From Pseudomonadota bacterium (GTDB taxonomy: Bacteria > Pseudomonadota > Gammaproteobacteria > Burkholderiales > Burkholderiaceae_E), in the NCBI GenBank assembly GCA_963204785.1, contig CAUJHG010000019.1:1-51898 (forward strand): 51,898 nt of DNA. Reading direction: 5' to 3'. This document shows, in pieces, positions 43,027 through 51,898 of this stretch. A program made the position numbers and the translations under genes. Each line of letters opens with the position of its first letter. Position 1 is the stretch's first letter. Below the pieces are notes generated by a model. The model worked only from the letters and a program-made list of their open reading frames with translations, did not search any database and was not told the origin of the DNA.

Positions 43027-44727
43027 TCAGATGACGAAGAAACCGTGCGTGCCGTCGCGGCCGAGCTGATCGACCAGGCCGTACTCCCACTCCAGATAGC
43101 CCTGCATCGCCGCGACAGGATTGTCGGTGCCCTCGTAGGGGCGCCGGTAGCGGTCGATCGGCGCCGAGGCCAGCCGCGCATCGCCCGCCTCCATCGGCAG
43201 GCCGGCGGCCTGCCAGGCGGCCGTGCCTCCTTCGAGCACGAACACCGGCAGCGGCACGTCCAGCGCGATCAGCTCGGCTGCGGCGAAATGCGCAAGCAGG
43301 CCGTCGGGCGAGACCAGCACCCAGCGCAGCGCGCCGGGGCAGGCGGCGCGGATGCTGCCGAGCGCATCCTGCAGCTGCGAGCGCAGCACGAACCAGGCCC
43401 CGGGGACGTGGCCGCGCAGGTGGCTGGCGCTGGGGCCGAGGTCCAGCACGACGGTGTCGGCGCCGCTGCCGGCCGCCCGTGTCGCTGCGCCGGTTCCCGT
43501 GCCATCGTCCGATGGGCGCCGGGCTTCGCCGGCGCCCAGCCAGCCGGCCAGGGCCTGGGCGGAGATCCGTTCGATCGCCGGCGACTGCGGCAGGGCGGGA
43601 ATCGGCGGGGCTCCCGGTCCGGTCTCCGACAGCGCGTCCGCGGCGAGCCCGTCGAGGACGTGCACCTCCCAGTTCATCTGTGCGAGCCAGGAGGCGCTCA
43701 TGTTGGCGCGCACGCCGTCGTCGTCGACGAGCACGATGCGCGCGCCGCGAACCGCCACGCTGTGGTCGGTCTCCTGGACCAGCTGTCCGCCCGGGGCGCT
43801 CGTCGAGCCCGGCAGGTGCCCGGCGACGTACTCCTCCGGGGTGCGCACGTCGAACACGAAGGTGCTCCGGCCTGGTTCGCTGCGCCAGGCGGCGAGCTGC
43901 GCCGGCGTGGCGCGCCCGACGCGCGCACGGTCGGCGACCGCCCGCGCGCGCTGCGCGGCCTCACGGCGCAGCCCCGCGTCCACCGGGCCGAAGCGGCGCG
44001 TCTGGCCGCGCTCGAGCACCTGACCGGCAAGCGTCCAGCCGATCGTGCCGTTGCGCAGCGCCGCCACCGGGTTGGGAATGCCGACGTTCACCAGCGACTG
44101 CGCACCGATGATGCTGCGCGTGCGCCCGGCGCAGTTGACGATCACCCGCGTCGCCGGATCGGGCGCGAGCGCGCGCACCCGTAGTGCAAGCTCGGCGCCG
44201 GGGACGCTGACCCCGCCCGGGATGCTCATCGTGTTGTATTCGTCGAAGCGGCGTGCGTCGAGCACGACGAGGTCCGTCCCGGAGTCGAGCAGCGCCTGGA
44301 CTTCCTGCGCGCTCAGCGAGGGCGTGTGTCGCTGCGCCTCGACCAGCTCGCCGAAGGCCTTGCTGGGCACGTTGACGTCGCGGAACAGTTCGCCGCCGGC
44401 TTCGCGCCAGCCGGACAGTCCGCCCTCGAGGAGGCTGATGTCGCAGTAGTCGAGCTCGGCGAGGCGCCGGGCCGCGCGCAGCGCGAGGCCTTCGCCGTCG
44501 TCGTAGACGACGATCGGCGTGTCGCGGCGCGGGATCCGCGACCAGGCCTCGAGCTCGATGCGCGACAGCGGCAGGTTCGCGGCGAACAGCGGATGGCACT
44601 CGGCGAAGGGCGCCTCCTCGCGCACGTCGAGCAGGGCGATCTCGCGCTGCCCGAGCAGCGCCTGGCGCACCTGCTCGAAGCTGCACTGGGGGAAGCTGGC
44701 GCCGGGGCGCCGGGCGGCATGGTCCAT
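43027..44727 (-). CDS. Four-domain rhodanese-like protein
   Basis: The 566-residue cytoplasmic protein has four tandem rhodanese-like domains (about 1-115, 130-245, 275-385 and 420-530). Only domain 2 has a catalytic cysteine, C199 in VIVNCAGRTRSI. The corresponding loops of domains 1, 3 and 4 read VVYDDGEG, VLVDDDGV and LVSPDGLL. It probably acts as a thiosulfate or persulfide sulfurtransferase with three structural or substrate-binding domains. Its gene lies just downstream of the acyl-CoA ligase gene, with 15 bases between, on the same strand. The sulfur link to the upstream sulfonate island is suggestive only. Confidence 0.88.
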   Translation of the reverse strand: MDHAARRPGASFPQCSFEQVRQALLGQREIALLDVREEAPFAECHPLFAANLPLSRIELEAWSRIPRRDTPIVVYDDGEGLALRAARRLAELDYCDISLLEGGLSGWREAGGELFRDVNVPSKAFGELVEAQRHTPSLSAQEVQALLDSGTDLVVLDARRFDEYNTMSIPGGVSVPGAELALRVRALAPDPATRVIVNCAGRTRSIIGAQSLVNVGIPNPVAALRNGTIGWTLAGQVLERGQTRRFGPVDAGLRREAAQRARAVADRARVGRATPAQLAAWRSEPGRSTFVFDVRTPEEYVAGHLPGSTSAPGGQLVQETDHSVAVRGARIVLVDDDGVRANMSASWLAQMNWEVHVLDGLAADALSETGPGAPPIPALPQSPAIERISAQALAGWLGAGEARRPSDDGTGTGAATRAAGSGADTVVLDLGPSASHLRGHVPGAWFVLRSQLQDALGSIRAACPGALRWVLVSPDGLLAHFAAAELIALDVPLPVFVLEGGTAAWQAAGLPMEAGDARLASAPIDRYRRPYEGTDNPVAAMQGYLEWEYGLVDQLGRDGTHGFFVI

Positions 44728-44742
44728 GGGTGAGGGCCGTCC

Positions 44743-46371
44743 TCAGGCGTCCTTGAGCAGGCGGCGCAGCATCTTGCCTGCGCCGGTGGCGGGCAGCGAG
44801 TCGCGAAAGACCACCTGTCGCGGGGCCTTGTAGACGGCCATGTTCTCGCGCGCCCAGGCGACGATCTGCGCCTCGTCGACCTTGCCGGCGAACTCGGGGC
44901 GCAGGACCACGAAGGCCTTGACCACCTCGCCCTTGTCGGGGTCGGGAACGCCGATCGCTGCGGCCTGCGCGATCGACGGGTGGCGGATCAGGATGGTCTC
45001 GACCTCCTCGGGGAACACGCTGTAGCCGGAGACCTTGATCATCTCCTTGAAGCGGCCCATGAAGGTCAGGTAGCCGTCGGCGTCCATGCGGCCCATGTCG
45101 CCGGTGTGCACCCAGCCGTCGCGCAGGGTCTGCTTCGTGGCCTCGGGCTTGTTCCAGTAGCCCTGGAAGTTGCCGCGACCACGCACCGTGATCTCGCCCT
45201 GTTCGCCGGCCGGCAGCGGGCGACCGGTGTCCGGATCGACGATGCGGACCTCGTTGCCGGGGATCGCCTTGCCCTGCGTCCCCCAGCGGATCGCGTCCAT
45301 CGGCATGGTCGTGTCCATCGTGTGGGTCTCGGACAGACCGTAGGCCGCCTCGAAGGAGTTGCAGTTGCGCGCGAAGCGATGCCACTGCTGCGCGAGCTCC
45401 TCGGTGAAGGTGATCCCGAAGCTGGTGACCGCGTTGGTGCGCAGGCTGGAGAGGTCGTAGGACTGCGCGTCGGGAAGCTGCATGCAGGCCACCAGCATCG
45501 GCGCGATGCTGTACCACCAGTGAACCCTGTGCCGATCGATCGCCTGCATCACCGCGAGCGGATCGAAGCGATAGAGCAGGACTGCGGTGCTGCCTGCGTA
45601 GATGTTCATCCCGACCGCCATCAGCATGCCGGCGATGTGATACATCGGCGCGATCGCGAGCATCACGTCATCGGCGCCCAGACCGTAGACCTGGACCGAG
45701 CGCGAGGCCTTGAAGAAGGCGTTGTCGAAGCTGAGCATCGCCCCCTTGGGCAGACCGGTGGTTCCCGAGGTGTAGGTCATCAGCGCGACGTCGTCGGGAC
45801 CGACCTGGACTGCCGGTGCGCGCGCGCCGCTGCGGGTGGCGGCGAGGAAATCCTCGGTTCCCGGCGGGGTGGTGCGCGGCGCGGCGGCGAGCTCGGCCAG
45901 CTCCTGGGGCACCGCGATCGAGGGCTGCGCCGGGAGCAGGTCGCCGTAGTGCACCACGAAGACGTGCTCGAGCTTCGTCTTCGCGCGCACCTTGTCCACC
46001 GTGGGCAGCAGGTGGTCGGCCGCGACGATCACCCGCGCGCCGAGGTCGCTCAGCTGGTACTCGAGCTCGTGCTCCTTGTACAGCGGCCCGGCGGGGCAGA
46101 CCACCGCGCCGAGCTTCTGGATGCCGTAGTGCGCCATCACGTACTGCGGGCAGTTCTGCATGTACAGGGCGACCGGATCGCCCTTGCGCACCCCGAGCTG
46201 CGCGAGTCGGGCGGCGAAGGCCTCGCTGGCGCGGTCGATGTCGGCGTAGCTGACCGGCGCGCCGTACCAGAGGAAGGCGGGCTTGTCCGGATGGCTGCGT
46301 GCGCGGCTGCGCAGCACTTCGTGCATCGCGGTGAAGTCGGAGCGGTCTGGTGCAGGGGTCGATGCGCTCAT
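44743..46371 (-). CDS. AMP-forming acyl-CoA synthetase (long-chain fatty acid-CoA ligase-like)
   Basis: The 542-residue ANL-superfamily ligase has P-loop MTYTSGTTGLPKGAMLS, A5 region AYGLSETHTMDTTMP, TGDMGRMDADGYLTF with hinge GRFKEMIKVSGYSVFPEEVE, and the C-terminal lysine motif LPATGAGKMLRRLL. It is a conventional fatty-acid or aromatic-acid CoA ligase; the substrate cannot be read. The start at 46371 (MSASTPAP) was chosen over an upstream in-frame Met that begins in a non-homologous stretch. It precedes the rhodanese gene and is itself 49 bases downstream of the asparaginase-like gene, all on the minus strand. Confidence 0.9.
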   Translation of the reverse strand: MSASTPAPDRSDFTAMHEVLRSRARSHPDKPAFLWYGAPVSYADIDRASEAFAARLAQLGVRKGDPVALYMQNCPQYVMAHYGIQKLGAVVCPAGPLYKEHELEYQLSDLGARVIVAADHLLPTVDKVRAKTKLEHVFVVHYGDLLPAQPSIAVPQELAELAAAPRTTPPGTEDFLAATRSGARAPAVQVGPDDVALMTYTSGTTGLPKGAMLSFDNAFFKASRSVQVYGLGADDVMLAIAPMYHIAGMLMAVGMNIYAGSTAVLLYRFDPLAVMQAIDRHRVHWWYSIAPMLVACMQLPDAQSYDLSSLRTNAVTSFGITFTEELAQQWHRFARNCNSFEAAYGLSETHTMDTTMPMDAIRWGTQGKAIPGNEVRIVDPDTGRPLPAGEQGEITVRGRGNFQGYWNKPEATKQTLRDGWVHTGDMGRMDADGYLTFMGRFKEMIKVSGYSVFPEEVETILIRHPSIAQAAAIGVPDPDKGEVVKAFVVLRPEFAGKVDEAQIVAWARENMAVYKAPRQVVFRDSLPATGAGKMLRRLLKDA

Positions 46372-46420
46372 CGGGCGGGTTCCATGCGGGACGGGGTCGA
46401 TGGGGGATGCGCCGTGCGGG

Positions 46421-46921
46421 TCACGCAGGCGTGGTGTCGGCGATCTCGAACACGCCCAGAGTGCGGTTCTTGCGCACCGCATCCCAGGCGAAGACCTGCG
46501 CGTTCATCGCGACGTGCACGCCGTGCGGGAGCAGGCGCGCACAGGCGACGGCAAAGCCCAGGTTGAACAGTGCGTCGGAGCCGGCGAGGTCGAAGGGCAG
46601 CATCGCGCCGGTGAGCACGATGGTCCGGGGCAGGCCGGCCCGGCCGAGCGTCCGGGCGGTCTCGGCCATGGTGTCGGTGCCGTGCACGACCACGATCCGC
46701 TCCTCGGGGCTCGCGGCACAGGCGGCGAGCACCTGCGCGCGATGCGCGTCGGTCATGTCGAGGCTGTCGCACTGCATCAGCTCCTGGACCCGCACCTCGC
46801 CCTCGATCCGGGCGATGGGCAGGATCTCGTGCAGGTGCGTGCCGGCGAAGCCGAGCGTGCCGCTGATCGGGTCGTAGCGCTTGTCGAAGGTGCCGCCGGT
46901 GGCGAGGATGCGCAGGCTCAT
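46421..46921 (-). CDS. Single-domain asparaginase-like protein
   Basis: The 166-residue protein aligns to the N-terminal, catalytic half of type I/II asparaginase. ATGGTFDK (7-14, nucleophile T11), the second motif VVVHGTDTMAETA (about 77-89), and the VLTGAMLPF strand are all present. The C-terminal domain that completes the normal dimer active site is absent. A terminal stop at 46421 shows that this is a full reading frame rather than a window truncation. Short proteins of this kind occur in other proteobacteria; activity is uncertain. It could be a remnant or a small amidohydrolase. Confidence 0.8.
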   Translation of the reverse strand: MSLRILATGGTFDKRYDPISGTLGFAGTHLHEILPIARIEGEVRVQELMQCDSLDMTDAHRAQVLAACAASPEERIVVVHGTDTMAETARTLGRAGLPRTIVLTGAMLPFDLAGSDALFNLGFAVACARLLPHGVHVAMNAQVFAWDAVRKNRTLGVFEIADTTPA

Positions 46922-46948
46922 CCTCGCGAGTTTAATCAGCTTGCCGGC

Positions 46949-48235
46949 TCAATGCGCCTCGGTCGGCACGCAGCGCGCGAGCAGCTCGCGCCACTGCGTT
47001 TCGGATCGCGGCCAGTCGCGCGGCGTGAGCAGCTCGAGCTGGCGCAGCACCTGCCGCAGGTGCCAGGTGGGAGGCTGGCCGAGCGCGGCCGGCGCTTCGC
47101 GCCAGAGTCGCCGGATCAGGTTGTCGCTGACCGCGAAGCGCTGCGCGAGCGCCTCGATCACTGCGCGATCCTGTCCGGCGTCGATCGCACGGCGCAGCAC
47201 GCCGGCCCAGTGCAGGCTGTGGGCGGTGGCGCTGCGCGCAGCGAGTGCGCGCAGATCGAGCGTGTCGCCCCGGGGCCCTGGGGCGTCGGTGGGCCGCTGG
47301 CGCTGCGGGCGGACGCGGTGGGCGACGGCTGCGTCGATCGGCTGCGCCGCGGCATCGGTGCTCTTCGACGCGCCATGGTCCTCGGGGTCGGCTGGCGCCT
47401 CGGGCGTCAGCGCCGCGGCATCGCTCGGCACCAGGGTCTCGGCCAGGAAGGCGGCCAGCCAGGGCAGGCGGCCGAGGACGTGGGCACGGCCCGCAGCATG
47501 GCGCCCGCCCAGCAGCAGCCAGTTGTAGCAGCCCAGGTGCAGCCCGGCCCCGGTGTGGCGCAGGCGTTCGAGCGCCTGCGCATCGAGCGCGCCGGCGAGC
47601 AGGGCGGCAATGCGCTGCTCGGCGCGCAGTTCGCGCGCGTCGATCGAGCGCAGCGCGCGACCGTAGAGCGTCGCATCGATCACCTCGTCGCGCAGGGCCG
47701 CGCGCAGCATCGCCAGGAAGTCCGGGTAGCGGCTCTCGCGCGCGAACAGCGTCGCGGGCAGGCCGGGCTCGAGCCGGTGCTCGACGTCCAGGTGGCGCCC
47801 CCAGCCCTGGCGGCGCAGCTCGAGCAGGGTGAGCATCTCGCCGGCCATCGATGCGAAGAGCGCGTCGAGCACCGGGCGGTCGTCGGCGAGCTCCGCGTCC
47901 AGCAGTTCGACGAGCAGGCGCAGCGTGTGGTCGGCGAGCAGATTGCGGAAGTCGTAGGCCAGCCCGTCGCGGTCGACGCCGACGAAGCGCACGTGCAGGC
48001 CCCAGGCGCGGGTGAGCTGCGCGAAGATCGGGTTGGCCATCAGCGAAAGCCGGGATGCCAGCGGGGGCAGCAGCACCAGCAGGCGCCAGTCGGGCGAGGG
48101 TCGATGCCAGACCAGGGCCCGCGGACTGCGTCGGTAGACGCCGGCCAGGTGGGCGAGTTCGGGGCCGACGTTGCCGGTGTCCTGCAGGTCGTCGTCGACC
48201 GGCGCGTCGTCGATCAGGAGTGCTTCGAATTCCAT
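46949..48235 (-). CDS. Hypothetical protein, 428 aa
   Basis: I do not recognise this protein. It begins MEFEALLIDDAPVDDDLQDTGN, an acidic opening, is largely helical with many Leu/Arg/Ala residues, and has an acidic Pro/Ala/Asp-rich linker at about 285-335. The C-terminal segment RFAVSDNLIRRLWREAPAALGQPPTWHLRQVLRQLELL has a helix-turn-helix-like look. There is no signal peptide or TM. The start at 48235 was chosen because upstream in-frame codons are low-complexity Arg/Ala. It sits on the minus strand with the small membrane protein and asparaginase-like genes, without overlaps. Confidence 0.7.
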   Translation of the reverse strand: MEFEALLIDDAPVDDDLQDTGNVGPELAHLAGVYRRSPRALVWHRPSPDWRLLVLLPPLASRLSLMANPIFAQLTRAWGLHVRFVGVDRDGLAYDFRNLLADHTLRLLVELLDAELADDRPVLDALFASMAGEMLTLLELRRQGWGRHLDVEHRLEPGLPATLFARESRYPDFLAMLRAALRDEVIDATLYGRALRSIDARELRAEQRIAALLAGALDAQALERLRHTGAGLHLGCYNWLLLGGRHAAGRAHVLGRLPWLAAFLAETLVPSDAAALTPEAPADPEDHGASKSTDAAAQPIDAAVAHRVRPQRQRPTDAPGPRGDTLDLRALAARSATAHSLHWAGVLRRAIDAGQDRAVIEALAQRFAVSDNLIRRLWREAPAALGQPPTWHLRQVLRQLELLTPRDWPRSETQWRELLARCVPTEAH

Positions 48236-48368
48236 CGGGGCAGGCAAGGCGCACGAGCGGCGGGCCGCGCGGTGGACTCCACTGCGGGCCCGGGACCGGT
48301 GCGGTGGGCGGCAGCCTGGGGAGCAGCGGACGACGGTGGCGCGCCGCGCCGCCTTCGCCCGGGTTCGT

Positions 48369-48545
48369 TCAGTCGGCCCGCTTCGCGAAGAAGAGCAGCC
48401 CGCCGCCGAAGGCCAGCAGCAGCGTTGCGAACAGCGTGCGCGCGACCGAGCCACGGAACAGCGCCTCGGCGGCGAAGAGCGCGCCAGCGGTCATCAGGAT
48501 GCGCGCGGTACCGGCGGTACGCTGCGCGGGGCTCAGCTCGGGCAT
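48369..48545 (-). CDS. Small hydrophobic protein (58 aa)
   Basis: The predicted protein, opening MPELSPAQRTAGTARILM and ending GLLFFAKRAD, has a hydrophobic region from about 16 to 52 (TAGALFAAEALFRGSVAR, TLFATLLLAFGGGLLFF), giving one or two TM segments. No strong Shine-Dalgarno is seen before the ATG, and the gap to the next gene is small. A plausible membrane peptide, but it could be a spurious reading frame. Confidence 0.45.
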   Translation of the reverse strand: MPELSPAQRTAGTARILMTAGALFAAEALFRGSVARTLFATLLLAFGGGLLFFAKRAD

Positions 48546-48601
48546 GGAGGGAATGTACCTCAGATGGTCTGCGCCTGCCGGGCCCGCAGGCCGCGATCCG
48601 A

Positions 48602-49237
48602 TCAGCGGCGTTTCGGCCGGTTGCGCAGTCGGTGCGTGTCGAGCACCGAGAGGACGCGCTCGCCGGGCAGCAGGGTGACGGTGTCGCCTGCGGCGAGCGT
48701 CCCGGTGCGCAGCACCGAGCAGTAGAAGCCGGTGAAGCCGCTGTCGACCATCATCTTCACCGCCCACTTGAAACCCATGCGCGCGTTGAGCTTGTAGCAG
48801 GGCTGGCGCGGGCTCTCCACGCGCAGTTCGACTTCGCCGATGCGCAGCCGGTCGCCGACCCAGACCTCGTCTTCGCGCAGTCCGTCGATCAGCAGGTTCT
48901 CGCCGAGCGCGCCGGGCTCGAGCGAAGTCCCGGTCACCGATGACCTGGACGCCGCAGCGGGTACTCCGGCCTGTCCGCGCAGCGTCTCCCAGAACGGGTA
49001 ATGCGCGACCGGGTACAGGTAGAGCGCCTTGTCCAGCCCGCCGTGCACCGTGAGATCCGCCTGCTCGTCGCCTTCGAGACCCAGCGGTCGCACGCGCACC
49101 GGCGCTGGCGAATCCGGCAGGCTCAGCGGGGACTTCACGATCGCGCTGATCACCGTCTCGGGCGCGCCGCGCTCGGTGACCACCAGAGGGGCGACGGGCC
49201 CGGCGCAGAGCGCCAGCAGGCGGATCGGGCTGCTCAC
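48602..49237 (-). CDS. MOSC domain-containing protein (YiiM-like)
   Basis: The 211-residue protein has the MOSC layout: GLEGDEQADLTVHGGLDKALYLYP (conserved His region), GALGENLLIDGLREDEVWVGDRLRIGEVELRV and the conserved Cys in SPRQPCYKLNARMG. MOSC proteins of this type act on molybdenum-cofactor-related or N-hydroxylated substrates; the exact role is unassigned. A GTG start at 49237 lies 8 bases after the fnr stop and is the best start given the family's N terminus. It is probably co-transcribed with fnr. Confidence 0.85.
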   Translation of the reverse strand: MSSPIRLLALCAGPVAPLVVTERGAPETVISAIVKSPLSLPDSPAPVRVRPLGLEGDEQADLTVHGGLDKALYLYPVAHYPFWETLRGQAGVPAAASRSSVTGTSLEPGALGENLLIDGLREDEVWVGDRLRIGEVELRVESPRQPCYKLNARMGFKWAVKMMVDSGFTGFYCSVLRTGTLAAGDTVTLLPGERVLSVLDTHRLRNRPKRR

Positions 49238-49245
49238 CGGGGCGC

Positions 49246-49971
49246 TCAGTCGCTGCGCGCAGCGACCGCGGCCAGCGCGACAGCGTCGATGCGGAAGCGT
49301 CGGCTCTGGCGGTCGAGCGGATCGAGCAGGCCTTCGCGGCGGAAGGCGGCCACTGCGCGGCTCGCGGTCTCGGTCGTGATGCCCAGCATCGCGCCGACGT
49401 CCTCGCGCGGCGGCAGCAGCACCGGCCGGCAGCCCTCGCCCTTCGACAGGCGCAGCAGCAGCCGGGCCAGCCGTTGCCGTGCGCTGCCGGAGGCGAGGTC
49501 GGCGATGAAGTCGTCGGCCTGCCTGAGCGCCTCGTGCCACTTGCGCAGCAGTTGTGCGTGCAGGCGCGGCGAGGTGGACTCGAGCTGCGTGATCACCGTG
49601 CGCGGGATGCGGCAGGCGGTGACTTCGGTCAGCGTGATCGCGCTGGAGTCGTAGACCGGCTGGACCGTGGTCTCGAGCCCGGCGATGTCACCGGGAGTGA
49701 GCAGGCGGATGATCCGCTGCGTGCCGTCGGTCTGGTAGCGCACCAGCTTGACGAGCCCGCGCCGGATCGTGAACAGGGTCTGGCCCTGCGTGCCTTCGTC
49801 GAACAGCGTGGTGTGCGCGGGTACGCTGATCTCGTGGATCATCCGGTCGATCAGGCGGAAGTCGTCGCTGGTCAGGTCCGCGAACAGCGCGTTGGCGCGG
49901 ATGCCGCAGCTCTCGCACTCCTGCGCGCCGAGAGCATGGATCTTCAAGTGCATGGATGGGTGGATTGACAT
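49246..49971 (-). CDS. Crp/Fnr-family transcriptional regulator with partial FNR cysteine set
   Basis: The 241-residue regulator has an N-terminal cyclic-nucleotide-binding beta barrel (about 30-140: [25 protein letters not shown]) and a C-terminal Crp-type winged helix ([26 protein letters not shown]). The N terminus carries C19 and C22 (ECESCG), and C120 sits at the fourth FNR position. The third N-terminal Cys of FNR is replaced by Ala/Leu, so a 4Fe-4S cluster would need another ligand. Its start codon lies inside a TTGACATTCGTCAT palindrome. Function probably concerns redox or oxygen response. Confidence 0.9.
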   Translation of the reverse strand: MSIHPSMHLKIHALGAQECESCGIRANALFADLTSDDFRLIDRMIHEISVPAHTTLFDEGTQGQTLFTIRRGLVKLVRYQTDGTQRIIRLLTPGDIAGLETTVQPVYDSSAITLTEVTACRIPRTVITQLESTSPRLHAQLLRKWHEALRQADDFIADLASGSARQRLARLLLRLSKGEGCRPVLLPPREDVGAMLGITTETASRAVAAFRREGLLDPLDRQSRRFRIDAVALAAVAARSD

Positions 49972-49978
49972 TCGTCAT
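49965..49978. promoter_or_regulatory. FNR-box-like palindrome over the fnr start codon
   Basis: TTGAC at 49965-49969, a 4-base ATTC spacer and GTCAT (49974-49978) form the inverted repeat TTGAC-N4-GTCAT, close to the FNR box TTGAT-N4-ATCAA. It spans the fnr ATG (49971-49969 on the minus strand) and suggests autoregulation. Weak by itself. Confidence 0.4.
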
Positions 49979-50117
49979 GGCGACCTTGGCGCGATTATGG
50001 GGCAAACCCCGTGCCGCGTCAGGGACATTGCCCGCCCGGTCCCGCGCAATCGCGCACAGGGGGGGTCAGAGCGCGAGGTGTAAGATCAAAGGTTTATCCG
50101 GTTCGGGAGTTTCTCGC

Positions 50118-51898
<1,781 letters not shown>

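Overview
The window is GC-rich DNA that fits a betaproteobacterium, most likely Burkholderiales. The points in favour are roughly 70 % GC by eye over most of its length, a GTP-type PEP carboxykinase, a MocR-type TauR with TauXY/Xsc/Pta, and many tightly packed ABC-transporter and dehydrogenase operons. No rRNA or tRNA gene was seen, so the taxonomic guess rests on gene content alone. No gap between genes exceeds 300 bases.

Left end (1-4920): a type II-C CRISPR-Cas locus. Six 36-bp repeats and five 30-bp spacers (array cut by the window edge) are followed by a + strand terminator. The minus-strand operon cas9-cas1-cas2 follows, each gene overlapping the next. A divergently transcribed tracrRNA lies directly upstream of cas9. 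tracrRNA complementarity and the terminator polarity independently indicate that the array is read on the + strand, towards cas2. Cas9 is compact (1018 aa) with every catalytic motif intact. This block looks less GC-rich than the rest, which suggests acquisition by transfer.

5111-10631: a secreted protein of unknown function, a glyoxalase-fold protein, a ThDP-dependent enzyme, and a PepSY/response-regulator/histidine-kinase operon.

10766-21992: a sulfonate (taurine) catabolic island. It holds a YeiH-family membrane protein (candidate sulfite/sulfate or sulfonate exporter), TauR, TauX and TauY (taurine dehydrogenase, divergent from one another), and Pta and Xsc. Taurine would be oxidised to sulfoacetaldehyde by TauXY, split by Xsc to sulfite and acetyl phosphate, and converted to acetyl-CoA by Pta. 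Divergent from xsc is an overlapping operon of an IclR regulator, a CobS-like AAA+ ATPase and a CobT-like VWA protein. The role of that AAA+/VWA pair here is unknown and is the least explained part of the window.

22041-46371: accessory catabolism. A TetR-controlled operon pairs a Liv-type binding protein with an acyl-CoA ligase. A complete peptide/nickel-type ABC transporter (binding protein, two permeases, two ATPases) lies between two paralogous amidohydrolases, one of them followed after 3 bases by a CobW GTPase. Next come a class III aminotransferase, an XRE-cupin regulator, a LuxR-type regulator, an FAD amine-oxidase-like enzyme, an M20 carbamoylase/ureidopropionase, an MFS transporter, a four-domain rhodanese protein and a second acyl-CoA ligase.

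Right end (46421-51898): a one-domain asparaginase-like protein, an unknown 428-aa protein, a small membrane protein, a MOSC protein, an Fnr-like regulator, and pckG running off the window edge.
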